A program made the position numbers and the translations under genes. Below the pieces are notes generated by a model. That model worked only from the letters and a program-made list of their open reading frames with translations, ran no database searches and was not told the DNA's origin. A stretch of DNA of 64,000 nt, from assembly GCA_029721435.1 (NCBI GenBank), contig CM056576.1, positions 118,037,166 through 118,101,165 of the forward strand, given 5' to 3'. Each line of letters starts with the position of its first letter. Position 1 is the first letter of the stretch. Shown in pieces: positions 51,059 to 63,472 of this stretch. The DNA comes from Gymnothorax reevesii (lineage: Eukaryota > Chordata > Actinopteri > Anguilliformes > Muraenidae).

Positions 51059-51826
51059 TACAACCCCATTTCCTGAAAAGTTGGGACTATGTGTAAAATG
51101 TAAATAAAAACAGAATGCAATGATTTGCAAACAATTTAAACCCTATATTTAATTGGAGATTGTGCAAAGACAACATATCAAATGTTGAAACTGAGAAATT
51201 TCATTGTTTTTTGAAAAATATCTGCTCATTTTGAATTTGATGCCAGTGACAAATTTTAAAAAAATTGAGACAGGGGCTACACAATAGTGCAAAATAGTCC
51301 TCTATAGTACATAATATCAAAAGATTCAGAACATCCAGAGAAATCTCTGTACGCAAGGGACAAGACTGAAAACCAGTATTGCACAGCCATGATCTTCAGG
51401 CCCTCAGGCAGCACTGCCTTAAAAACTGATGGGATTCTTAGGTAAAAATCATTGTATTGGCTCAGGAACACGTCTGTAAACCATTGTTAGTGAATCTGTC
51501 GCTGCATTAACAAATGCAAGATAAAGCTCTGCCATGCAAATATTAAACCAAAACCCAGAAATGCTACGGCCTTCGCTGGGTCCGAGTTCATTTCAAATGG
51601 ACTGAGGCGAAGTTGGAAACTGTCTTGTGGTCTAACCGATCAAAAATGTAATTTATTTTGGGATATTATAGATGCTGCATCCTCTGGGCTAAAAAGGAGA
51701 GGGACTATCCAGCCTTTCATCAGTGCACAGTTCAAAAGCCAGCATCCATTGTAGTATGGTGTTGCATTATTGCACATGGCATGGGTAACTTAGCCATCTG
51801 TGACACCATTAATGCTGAACAATATA

Positions 51827-53320
51827 TACTGACCAAAACTTCCAACGCAACACATACAATTTTGAAATATTTGATGTACATAAAATAGGATATTGGTTTT
51901 GAGCCATGATATATCAACTACAATTTAAAAGCTCCGAAAATTGTTTTGATTTTGTTGTGTGGGCAGCTCGTTCCACTTGATTGCACATTGTTTAGAATTT
52001 TGCAAATTCCGTCAGGTTGAGTAGAACTCATTGACCAATCCTTCGAGAATTTGGTCAATAAATAGCCGTAGCAATGGGCGACTTAATTATTCCTTCGCAT
52101 TATCCTGGGTCAACGTGTGACCATGCTGCGCCTAAATCAAAATCAGCGAGAGCGAGCCGTTGGTATGCTCACTGGTGGAATGTCGCAAAGACAGGTTGCA
52201 AGGAACCGGGGCGTCCATGTGTTGACCATATCACGTCTCTGGAGCCGGTATAATGAATCAGGAAGCACCAGTGATCGACCACGTGCCCCCAGACCACGTG
52301 TCACCACCCCTCAGCAGGATCGTCATATTCGCCTCCAGCATCTGCGCAATCGCTTCCTCCCTGCTACAGTCACTCCTGCTCAGACCAGAGGTCGTCACCA
52401 GAACTGGATTAGCGACCAAACCGTACACAACAGCCTGTGTGAAGCCGACTTGCACAACCGACATCCCCGCTGTGGTTTGGTGTTGACTCCTGCACGTGGC
52501 TGCGTCGGTCTGCGATGGTCAAGGGCACATTTGGGCTGGAATGCTCTCAGGTGGAACAGGGTGCTCTTCTCCGATGAATCGAGGTTCAAGTTGAGTGTGT
52601 CTGACAGAAGACTACGTGTATGGCGTAGGCGATGGGAGCGTTATTCTGATGCTGCCATCCTGCAGGGTGACTGCTGGGGTGGACCCATTGTGATGGTTTA
52701 GGCTGGAATAAGCAGTAGACACAAGGCAGACCTCATTTTCATTGATGGAAACCTCAGTGCGGCCCGTTACCGTGACGACATCCTTATCCCTGTAGCAATT
52801 CCACTCGTCCATCGCTATCGCCTAACGTTGCAACAGGATAACGCGAGACCACATGTCGTCAGAGTCTGTCAGGACTACCTGAGGCAGAATAATGTTCAGT
52901 GTCTTGATTGGCCTGCGTATTCCCCAGATTTAAACCCTATAGAACATCTATAGGATATTCTGGATTGCCGGGTGAGAAGGCGTGATCCAGAACCAGCCAC
53001 AGTCTAACAGTTGCGTCAAGCACTCCAGGAGGAATGGGACCACATCACACGGGCAGAAATTTGGCATTTGATTGACTCCATGCATCGCAGAATCCAGGCT
53101 GTGTGTGACGCCAGAGGAGGCCATGCAAGATACTGACTTCGGTGATCCAGAATTGCTTCCTTCAACTGATGAAATGAATAGGAATCCAGGAAAAATCTGT
53201 TCTTCATTCCTGATTCTAAAACTGTGTTTTTGATTTGAATCTTAATATTTGTTATGTATTGTTAAATTTATCGTAAGAAAATGACGTGTTGCAATAAACC
53301 CGAGTGTTTTGGTCAGTGTG
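51827..53320 (+). mobile_element. Tc1-type transposon nested in element C
   Basis: Ends TACTGACCAAAAC and, complemented from the right, CACACTGACCAAAAC. TA is duplicated at 51825-51826 and 53321-53322. Removing the element and one TA restores the host reading frame ...GAA CAA TAT ATA AAG GTT..., giving the family-typical EQYIKV. Confidence 0.88.
52123..53136 (+). pseudogene. Tc1 transposase with three nonsense codons (nested element)
   Basis: From ATG 52123 one continuous frame of 338 codons reaches the TGA at 53134-53136 with three internal stops (TAG near 52699, TAG in EHL-stop-DIL near 52951, TAA in TV-stop-QLR near 53007) and no frameshift. The HTH region (MSQRQVARNRGVHVLTISRLW), DESRF, LQQDNARPH and SPDLNPIEHL are all readable, so the DD34E residues survive. 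Full length is normal for Tc1. Few and purely nonsense changes suggest a fairly young copy. Confidence 0.87.
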
Positions 53321-54034
53321 TATAAAGGTTTTGCAGTTTCATATACTGCCATCCAGACATTTTTGACAGGGAAGGCCTTGCTTATTTTGGCAAAACAATG
53401 CCAAAGTCGGCATTTCTCACGTGTGACAACAAAATGGCTCTGTAGTAAAAGAGGCTGGGTACTAAACTGGCCTGCCTGCAGGCCAGACTTGTCACCCACA
53501 GAAAATATTTAGTGCATAATGGAAAAAAAAAGCAAAGGAGTCTGCAGAGTGTTGATCAGCTGAAAGCCTATAGCAAGCAAGAAAATAGGCGTGCAATGCA
53601 CGGAATATCCCTCAGCCCGATGTCGAAGTTTTTGGAGATGCCCGACCGTCCGCCCAACCGCACGAAGGATAGTAATACCCCGTCATCCTTGAGGGCTGAG
53701 GGGTAATAAAAAGGAAAACATTTTGCTTCCAAAGCGACAGCAGTTTGTCCCCACAGTTCCCAAATGCTTTCAGATTATTGTTGAAAGAAAACTTGATGCA
53801 ACACGGTGGCAAACACTACCCCTGTCCCAACTTTCTTGAAACATGTTGTCGTTTTAAAATTCAAATGAGCAAATATTTTTCCAAAAACGATACAATTTCT
53901 TAGTTTCAACATTTCATATGTTGTCTTTGCACTACTTCAATTAAATATCTGGTTTAAATGATTTGCAAATCATTGCATTCTGTTTTTATTTACATTTTAT
54001 GCAGCATCCCAACTTCTCTGAAAATGGGGTTGTA

Positions 54035-54949
54035 CCAGTAAATGCCAGAGCCACACTGCCCTGGCTCACACTGATGTCCAAAAAAAACCTGTCCACAGAC
54101 AGACCCTCTAAGCTCGACTCATCAAGTGGGAATCAGTGAATTATTTTCTTTCTTTGGATGGAATTAGGTTAAACCTCTTTTATCCCAGATTCCCTATACT
54201 TGTCTCAGGCTGTTTTGTATGATTTTGAAAGTAACATCAATGGAAATATTTGCTTTGGACTAGAAAGTTTTGTATGCCTTCACTTGATAAAGCTTGTAAT
54301 TCTTACAAGGGGCATATGGACAGTCTGATTGTACTGTTCCCCACCCTGATACAGCCATAGTAGCCTGCTGTCCTGGTCCCTCATCATCCCTTCTCCTCTC
54401 CCTGCCTTGCCTCTTCTCATCCCATTCAAGCCAAAGCTATGCTAACGGACATCACAGAGATGGGGGACTCAGTGCCCATTGCTGCCCTGAAATCATCAGG
54501 TACTGCAGGGGCATGACAGTAAATGGAGCACCTGCATCCTGGGCACAAGGCTTTGCTTTATGCACATCACTTCGCTCACCTACTGGATTTACTTGTTTCT
54601 GACAGACAGCATTGGTTGTCGATTTTATATGACCACCAAGGCTTTATGGCGCCCTGGACAGGATGGGCCAGTGGGAGCAAAATTACATTGAGGATGGATG
54701 CAGTGCTGGACTCTGCCATGTACGCACAGTAATGGAGTCACAAATGTACAAGCTTTTCTTTTGCATGTACGCATTATTTTATTAATATACCAGGTCAAAT
54801 AAAATGAGTGTTGAATGTGAGTGGTGAGATGTCTTGCCTGTCTACCTCACTGACACGCTACTCCTGCTAGCACATTCAGTAAAAGTCGATATATGCTTCA
54901 CAGAAGATTGGCCATGAAGACGACAGTGTGAACATGATATTGAGATTCT
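54035..54949. other. Intergenic DNA with repeat fragments
   Basis: No gene was recognised. The segment around 54640-54670 (ggcgccctggacaggatggg) resembles part of a common fish interspersed repeat. Confidence 0.35.
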
Positions 54950-55695
54950 GGTCCACGTCGACACGATGATAACATATAATCGCAGCAGATTTGTCAATAG
55001 CACAATCATGCCGCAAATATCCTGTTCCACCACATTCCTGAGGCTCTCTGTTGGATTCAGATCTGGTGACTATGGAGACGATCATGGTAGACTGAACTCA
55101 TTGTCATGTTCGGGAAACTAGTTCAAGTAGCCATAGGAAGATGGATAAATTGTATATATTAAGGGGTGCACAAGGTCAGCAACAATACTCACAGGCTGTG
55201 GCATTGAAACATTGATAGATTGGTACTGAAGGACTCACAACACTGACAATACATTAAAAACACCGCTACACCACGCCCACCAGCCTGAACAGTCAACACA
55301 AGCCATTTTCGGTCCGCTAATTCGTGCTATTGACCTCTGCATGTTGTTACAGAAATTGAGATTCATCGATTAACCAGCGTTAAATTGTCCAATTTCAGTG
55401 ACCTTGTGCCCATTGTAGCCTACAATTAACATTCTCTCATTCTCCTCGAAGAACAAGGGGCATCTCTCTGCAGAACTGTCGCGCACTGGATGTCTTCAAT
55501 CTCTAGCAACATCTTATAAAAACTCAAGACTGTTGTGCTTCACAATTCCAAATGTGAACATTAAATAAAGTTTCTGACCTGTATCTGCATATTATCAGAC
55601 ATTGCAGAGCTGTAACACGATTGGCCGATGTAAGTAGGTTATACCATAAACAAGCAAGTTTGCAGGTGATCCTAATCATATTCTCTATGAGTGTA
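54950..55695 (-). mobile_element. Decayed Tc1-type element (element K)
   Basis: Complement-strand remnants: tgttccaccacattcctgag, gttggattcagatctggtga, actgaactcattgtcatgtt, ggtcagcaacaatactcaca, ctgtcgcgcactggatgt and cacgattggcc, in the order expected for a fish Tc1-like transposase and its right end. Many indels; no frame survives. Confidence 0.6.
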
Positions 55696-56359
55696 TATGA
55701 CTGGCCATTCTAAATTGTGGAGGAAGCGTAAGACTGACCTGGATCATTTTTGCTAAATAAAATCCAATCTTGTTACTTACTGATATTGAGATGCTCATTC
55801 AAAAAATAGTGTTTTGCTCTTGCACATCACATTTTCTCACAATGTAGATTGTGAATTCCGTAGCATTGTCACTTTCGACAACCACTTGTAAGGTTAAGAA
55901 GTCTTGCATCATCTCTTAATCACCAGAAAAACTGCCATACATCTTCCACTGAGCCAGGAGAGAACTACTTGTTTAATTCTCGGCCGATTTTCACAAGTAC
56001 AAATGATTCTAAAGACCTTTTTTAATGCCTAATCCTGATTTCAGGCTTAGTCATATGGCCATTGACAGAAGACAATACAAACAGGATACAGACGTTTTAT
56101 GCCTCATTAGAAGCTAAACTTCGGACACTGGACTGCATTTGTTGCAGTTTTGATTTGTACATAAAAGCTAATATACATAAGGAAAATCTTCACTCTTATT
56201 TTGTGAAAAAAACTGAGAGAGAAGCTTTTTACCTGATTTTTTTAAAACTCTGCATCCTCAAATTACTGTGGGTAAAATGAGCCCTCTTTGGAAAATCAGC
56301 AGAAATTTTTTTCATCATACAGGGGGTGTAATAAACATCAGGAAATTTGTTTGCGGACT

Positions 56360-57976
56360 TACAGTTGAACTCAAAATTATTAGCCCCCCTAGTGAAATTT
56401 AACATAATTCTTGATTTCTCCATGAAAATGACCATTGTCAACAAATGTTTTTTATTCTTGAAATATATGCACTATGAAGACATTGTCCAACAAGTTTCAT
56501 TAGGATATTTTATTATCACACTGAGTTTCAACCAAAAATAGTAAAAGTGAGACGTTCAAAATTATTAGCCGTCAATTCTGTACCCTTTTTGACCCACAAC
56601 TGACAACAACCTCTTTGAATAGTTTTTCACTAGGTTGGTACAGGTCTCCTGAGGAATTTTGGCCCATTCCTCCATTGCAAACTGTTCCAACTGGCCCAAA
56701 TTGTGTGGTTTTCGTGCATGGACGTTCTTTTTCAGCACTTGCCACAGGTTTTCTATTGGACTGAGATCTGGGCTCTGTGCAGGCCCCTCTATGACGTTGG
56801 TCTTGGTATCCTCAAAGTATTGCTGGACTATTTTAGATGTATGCTTTGGGTCGTTATCTTGCTGGAAGACCCAGCGATGACCTAAGCTCAAAGTGCGAGC
56901 AGACTTCTGCATGTTTTCCTTCAGAATTTTTAGGTAATCTTCCTTTTTCATGGTGCCATGCACCCGAACCAGACTGCCTGTACCTGAGGCTGCAAAACAG
57001 CCCCGCAGCATGATGCTGCCACCACCATGTTTAACTGTGGGAACTGTGTTCACAGGGTTGAAGGCCTCTCCCTTTCTTCGCCATACATAGGCAATGTCCA
57101 TATGCTCAAACAGCTCCAATTTCATCTCATCTGACCAAAGCACAGACTTCCAAAAGTCATCTTTCTTCTTCAAGTACTCACGGGCAAACTTTAGTCGGGC
57201 TCTGATGTGACGATGTTTTAGTAAGGGGGTTCTTCTGGGACGATAGCCCCGAAGCCCACCCCGATGAAGAGCCCTCACAACAGTGTGCCTTGACACACAA
57301 ACTCCAGAAGAGGCCAGGTCAGCAACAATTACCTTTGCAGATGTACAGGGCTCTTTACGGACATCTCTGACAATTTTTCTTTCAAGAGTTCTTGTGATCT
57401 TACACTTGCGTCCACGACCAGGTTTGTTCTTGACCGAATTTGTCTCTTTGTACTTCGCAACGATGCACCGAACTGCAGTTCTGGAGACTGTGAACCTCTT
57501 CGAAATGGCAGTGTAGCCTTGGCCCTTGTCATGAGCCTCCACAATCTTTTGTCGGAGTTCAAGACTGATTTCTTTAGTCTTCGGCATTGTGACAAATAGT
57601 AATCCTCCTCATGCATTCAAATGCCCTGTTCCTTGGAGTCCTTTTAAACTGTTGAATGGAGCCAATTGACTGCAGGTGTTGCTAGGAAGCCAATTGATTG
57701 CACAGGTGTTGTTTAAAAGCTGATTGGTTAATTAACTGTGTTTTAAAAGCAAGAATCCACATGGGGGCTAATATTTTTGACCAACTCATTTTTACCATAT
57801 TTCATATAAAGACAGCCTAAAACTAATTTCATATTCCAAAATGCACCAAAAACATCTGAATAGCACTGGTGATTGCTTGTGTATATCAATTTTTATCAAT
57901 GCTTTAAACATTTGGAGGATATTTGGGAAAATGTTCCAAAATTTAAGGGGGGCTGATAATTTTGAGTTCAACTGTA
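56360..57976 (-). mobile_element. Structurally complete Tc1-type transposon with IR/DR ends (element D)
   Basis: TA-flanked ends CAGTTGAACTCAAAATTATT at left and, complemented from the right, CAGTTGAACTCAAAATTATC. Each terminal repeat has an inner copy of the core: ttcaaaattattagcc at 56555-56570 on the left and gggggctaatatttttgacc at 57763-57782 on the right, about 190 bp inside. This outer/inner arrangement is the IR/DR layout of Sleeping Beauty-type elements. It encloses one intact transposase frame on the - strand. Confidence 0.92.
56565..57587 (-). CDS. Tc1-type transposase, intact 340-codon frame
   Basis: A single uninterrupted frame of 340 residues, the length of Sleeping Beauty transposase. 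Residues about 1-110 form two helix-turn-helix DNA-binding parts joined by a GRGRK AT-hook-like segment at 57-61. The DDE core has D153 (LWSDEMKLEL), D244 (FQQDNDPKHT) and E279 (SPDLSPIENLW), with 34 residues between the last two. A glycine-rich KHGGGSIML stretch is at about 187-194. Two positions normally Trp differ: R195 in IMLRGCF and G268 in IEGPAQSPD. These could impair activity, so catalytic competence is uncertain. The stop codon overlaps the inner terminal repeat. Confidence 0.92.
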   Translation of the reverse strand: MPKTKEISLELRQKIVEAHDKGQGYTAISKRFTVSRTAVRCIVAKYKETNSVKNKPGRGRKCKITRTLERKIVRDVRKEPCTSAKVIVADLASSGVCVSRHTVVRALHRGGLRGYRPRRTPLLKHRHIRARLKFAREYLKKKDDFWKSVLWSDEMKLELFEHMDIAYVWRRKGEAFNPVNTVPTVKHGGGSIMLRGCFAASGTGSLVRVHGTMKKEDYLKILKENMQKSARTLSLGHRWVFQQDNDPKHTSKIVQQYFEDTKTNVIEGPAQSPDLSPIENLWQVLKKNVHARKPHNLGQLEQFAMEEWAKIPQETCTNLVKNYSKRLLSVVGQKGYRIDG

Positions 57977-58711
57977 TCTACAGCTTCAGCTGTTGCCCCA
58001 TTCAGACAGAGGTGAAAACTATATTTATGTTCGCTTACCATGGCATGCAAGCTGCCTTAACCTGAATGGGGCCTATCCACAACCTGTCCGAGCAGCTACT
58101 CCACTTGCCTCTCTCACACATTCTCTCCGACAGACCTTACCCATAAATACCACTAGAGGGCACAGTGACTTCACACAAAAAACAATAAAAATCTTAAAAA
58201 CTTTTATTTTCCTAGTATCACTTCACTTTGCATAGTTCTTCAGGACACATTCTTAGCTTTGACAATCCATCTTACATGACTCCCAAAAACATATTTGAAA
58301 CTAATGGCTTTTAACACTTTGGCAGGGAGGCATTCTACGCAGACCTGGTCTTCTCTCCCAGAATTCACTGCCGTGTTCTAGCCTGCTATGTGGCCACGGC
58401 GAGGCTCGCGGTCAGCACGACCCAAGAGGTGGATCACGTTTTGAAGTGATCACTACACTGAAGGTCCCCCCCCAGGTGTGACTTTGTAAGCACGAGAGGA
58501 GGTCTGCTGAGGGACCGCTGAAGCCGAGCGTAGCTGGATCCAGCCCAACGATGATCACGGCCGGCCCCAGTCCCTGAGGTAACGGTTGAACCGTGCAAAT
58601 CCTCTGCTCCTGGAACCCAACTGATTATATGGGCCGCAGGCTCTTCTGCTGTCCTCTTAATTTCTCCTCTTCCTGCGCCCGCTACCATACTCCAGCAGTG
58701 ATCATCTCCTG
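57977..58711. other. slc35a3: slc35a3 3' UTR and spacer
   Basis: Sequence downstream of the slc35a3 stop codon. It contains an AATAAA on the - strand at 58203-58208. The remainder, 57977-58200, has no recognised feature. Confidence 0.45.
58203..58208 (-). terminator. slc35a3: slc35a3 poly(A) signal
   Basis: AATAAA on the - strand, about 500 bases past the TAG stop at 58712-58714. It suits a 3' UTR of about half a kilobase. Confidence 0.55.
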
Positions 58712-59904
<1,193 letters not shown>

Positions 59905-60361
59905 CTGAAGAAGAAGACCAGGCAATTACTAAGTAAATCACAGTGGAGTTGAGCAAGCTGAAAGAACTTACCCTTTATGAGTCCACTGTGCAAGAAGAAT
60001 ACAGCATATCAAACTAATTACAAACTTAGCCAAGTAATAACTGTTAGCTGATGGAGAAACTAAGGCCCAATTTCAATTCCCTCCCCTCGGCTCCACCACT
60101 TTTCTCACAACCCTTGCGTCTCCATGATTCGTTCTACCCCTGTTCCAGCTGTCTGCGTGAGTTTTGCAATTTGTTCCGGTTAATTGATTTATTGTCTTGT
60201 TAACTCCTCCTTTCCCCAATGTGATCACTTGTAGCCACTCCAGTAAGTTTAAGTGACTTTTCGATTAATTTGCTTGTCTTGTTTCAGTCTTCGCTGGACC
60301 GTCTTGCCCTAACCCTCTAGTTAACCTTCCTTGTCAGTCCTCTCGTGACCTAATGCTCCTC

Positions 60362-60364
<3 letters not shown>

Positions 60365-60400
<36 letters not shown>
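60365..60400. repeat. (TG)18 microsatellite
   Basis: An uninterrupted TG run of 36 bases, in the intron upstream of the first visible slc35a3 exon. Confidence 0.95.
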
Positions 60401-60403
<3 letters not shown>

Positions 60404-60510
60404 TCAGGAATTCTAAAAAATAAAAATGTAAATTAATCTCTCTAATGAGCCGATTATTATGTACTGCGACCTGTTCTCAATAGTCTCCATATCAGGAATC
60501 TCATCCAAAA

Positions 60511-62099
60511 CACAATCCCAATTCTGAAATAGCTGGGACAAAGAGTAAATTGTGAATAAAATTTAAAATTGTGAACAAAACTCAATGACTTTCAAATCAC
60601 ATCAGCCAGTATTTTATTCACAATAGAACAGACATAACATAACAAATGTTGAAACTGAGAAATTTTACAATTTTATCCACAAAATGAGCTTGCTTCAAAT
60701 TTGATAGCAGCTACAGGTCTAAAAAAGTTGGAACGGTGGCCTGTTTACCATGGTGTAGCATCCCCTCTTCTTTTAAACACAATGTGGAGGCGTCTGGGCA
60801 TTGAGGAGACAAGTTTCTTGAGTTTGGTCGTTGGATATTTGATCCCCCTCGTTTAATACCTCCAGTAGCTGGAGAGTATTGGGACAGACTTTTCGTTTAA
60901 TAATGTGCCAAATGTTCTCAATGGGTGAAAGATCAGGACTGCAGGCAGGCCAGTTCAGCACACGGACTCTTCTACTACGAAGCCATGCTGTTGTAATAGC
61001 TGCAGTATGTGGTTTTGTACTGTCCTGCTGAAATACACAAGGCCTTCCCTGGAATAGATGTTGTCTGGAGGGGAGCATATGTTGCTCTAAAACCTTTATA
61101 TACCTTTCAGCATTCATGGTGCTTTTTAAAACATTCAAGTGTCCCACACCATACGCACGAATGCATCCCTATACCATCATAGATGCAGGCTTTTGAACTG
61201 AACGCTGATGACAGGAGGGGTGGTCTTTCTCCTCTTTAGTCCGGCGGACACGACACCCATGATTTCCAACAAGAATGTCAAATTTGGACTCACCTCACTG
61301 CAGGAAACTTTGCCACTTTGTTACAGTCCATTTCAAATGAGCCTTGGCCTACAGAACACGACAGCGCTTCTGGATCATGCTCAACAATGCATGATAGAGT
61401 TTTAGTTGGCATCTGTGGATGGTACGGCAGACTGTATTTATAGATAGTGGTCTCGTGAAGTATCCCTGGGCCCATTTAGAAATGTCAATGACAGAATCAT
61501 GCCGGTGAGAGATGCAGTGGCATCCGAGGGCCCGAAGATTACAGGCATCCAGCAAGGGTCTTCAGCCTTGTCCCTTGCGCACAAAGATTTTTCCAGTTTC
61601 TCTTCGTCTTTTGATGATGTTATGAATAGTTGATAAGACCTTCAAAGCCTTTGCAATTTGACATTGAGGAACATTGTTTTTAAAGTATTCCACAATTTTT
61701 TGACGCAGGCCTTCACAGGTTGGAGAGCCTCTGGCCATCTTTACTTCTGAGACCAAGCCTCTCTAAGACATCCCTTTTATAGCCAATCATGTTACATACC
61801 TGATGCCAGTTAACTTAATTACTTGCTAAATGTTCTTTCAGCTGATTCTTTTATATATTAATTGCTTTTTCAGCCCTTTTTTGCCTGTGTCCCAACTTTT
61901 TGAGACCTGTTGCAGCCAGAAAATTTGAATTAAGCTCATTTTGTGGATAAAAATGTAAAATGTTTCAGTTTCAACATTTTAAATGTTATCCATGTTCTAT
62001 TGTAAATAACATATTCGTTCATGCAAACTGAAAGTCATTGCATTTTGATTTTATTCACAATTTACATTTTGTCCCAACTATTTCGGAATTGGGGTTGTA
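60511..62099 (-). mobile_element. Long-TIR Tc1-type element (element E)
   Basis: Left CACAATCCCAATTCTGAAAT and right complement TACAACCCCAATTCCGAAAT start inverted repeats of about 200 bp (shared gggacaaa, taaattgtgaataaaa, caatgactttca, ttgaaactg). It has the same architecture as elements C and F. A broken transposase lies on the - strand. Confidence 0.85.
60773..61738 (-). pseudogene. Tc1 transposase, frameshifted (element E)
   Basis: Starts with MARGSPTCEGLRQKIVEYFK at 61738 (HTH region) and runs into a stop at about 61562. The middle, around 61350-61550, is readable in another frame (ALGCHCISHRHDSVIDISKW). The C-terminal third, 61147-60773, has FQQDSTKPH (second catalytic Asp) and SPDLSPIENIWHIIKRK (Glu). 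The first Asp segment is not clear. At least two frameshifts inactivate it. Confidence 0.8.
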
Positions 62100-63249
62100 A
62101 ATCTTTTCCTGAGAAAGCAGTTCGGCCACTGCAGCTTTGGATTGACCACCTGGCTTCTGACCCTTGGACGATCAAAACCTTGGCTGATTCACATTATCAC
62201 AGCCGTCTGAAAATCACCTGAACAGGACTGTCCCATTACTCAGAGTTTACCAAGCCCTTTTGTGGTTCCTCATATCTAGCTTATAAGAAACATGCCAAAA
62301 GCGGCTCATCTAGGATCTGCACTTGGTTCCCCGTGTCTGGTTCAGAACAACTTCATTCTAAACCCTACGTTTTCCACATTCGCATGGAAGGTAGGGTGTC
62401 CCGTTTCTCCATGAGAAGTGGTCATCCAGCCTTACAGATGGCCCTTCCAACACAGCATTTTCATGTACAGAAGACAAACACAGGGATAGAGGAAATTTCC
62501 CTGAATGCCAAACAAAGTCATGGACTGTGGGTGAATCCCAGTACTGTTATTTGATATTTCCATGTTCCTTGATCCTCACTTAAACCGGAAAATCTTCCGG
62601 ATCCGCCATCCTGCAGGATGCCTCAAAGCACTTATTTCTGCTGCTAGGAGAGAGGAGCGAGATCTGAGGGGCCATGGGTGCGCATACAAGAGAACAGCTG
62701 AAAATCACACAGTCAATCCGTCACGACAGATGCTGGCGGCAGATCCAGTTGAGTGGTTGTACCTAAATAAATAAGGGATCTGACTTCTGTCAAGACTTCT
62801 TGTCAGAATCAAGCCAGAGAGTACAAAAGCACCACAAAAGTTTATTCTGAATAACAACTTATAGCTCTATGTTCACATGAAGAACAAATAGTAAAAAAAA
62901 AAAAAAAAAGTTCCAAGGCTCATAATTGCATTAATAAATAGTGCTGATACTGCAAAATACTTAAGCTATCCAATGCAATAAACTGCAAGCTAAACTAGCT
63001 AGCTGAGGGAATGCAGTGAGCTTTGCTATGGTCCTGAAACTGTCCTTAGCTAGCTATAAATTTATAGGCCTTGAAAATTTCATATCAACAAATGATATTC
63101 ATGGGAAAGATATGTCAGAATTGGGTTCTTGCCTTTTGTATTCTAAAGCAGCTTATCACCACTAGATGTTTTGTGTAGGACTACGCAACATAACCGGAAT
63201 ATATTGAAGGGTTAAAAATCCCAACTTAATTGGAATTGGGGTTTCCTTA
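62100..63249. other. Intronic DNA, nothing recognised
   Basis: Lies within the presumed slc35a3 intron. Short open frames (62021-62774) have no family signature and are probably chance. An A17 run is at about 62893. Confidence 0.35.
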
Positions 63250-63472
63250 TGGTGGCTGGTGAACTGGAGATTTGGGAGGCTCAAAACAATCCCTTAAAAT
63301 TATTGATTGGTCACGACCTGTTTTCAATCATTCATTTAAATTTCCATTAAAGAAACTCTGAAAACTATCAACATTATCAGGTGAGGCCAGTTTTCATTTA
63401 TATCACATAACTGTCAACTCACAAGCATTCAGTGTGAGTTTAAGTGGCATATTTACGTTCCTCTGCTGTAGT
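63250..63472. mobile_element. Interrupted hAT-type MITE, left arm
   Basis: Matches the left arm of the MITE at 24429: ggtggctggtgaactg, caatcccttaaaat, gaggccagttttcattta, ggcatatttacgttcctctg and tgctgtagtcagc. The match stops where the next hAT begins at 63473, so the MITE was probably split by it. Confidence 0.65.

Larger units (their letters stand above)
51059..54034 (+). mobile_element. Long-TIR Tc1-type element, host of a nested Tc1 (element C)
   Basis: Ends TACAACCCCATTTCCTGAAA and its complement (..GAAAATGGGGTTGTA) begin inverted repeats of about 200 bp (e.g. caatgatttgcaaa, caaagacaacatat, ttgaaactga and complements). Excluding the inner insertion it is about 1.48 kb. A decayed + strand transposase runs from about 51300, is cut at 51826, and resumes at 53323 as KVLQFHILPSRHF and then CRPDLSPTENI, where the catalytic Glu is recognisable. 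Confidence 0.85.

Noticed and set aside
59972..59985. 14-nt micro-exon of slc35a3 (cacag|TGGACTCATAAAGG|gtaagt)
   Set aside because: The splice consensus is good, but the length is not a multiple of three, and the encoded GLIK-like peptide does not match the conserved residues expected just before GLFG.
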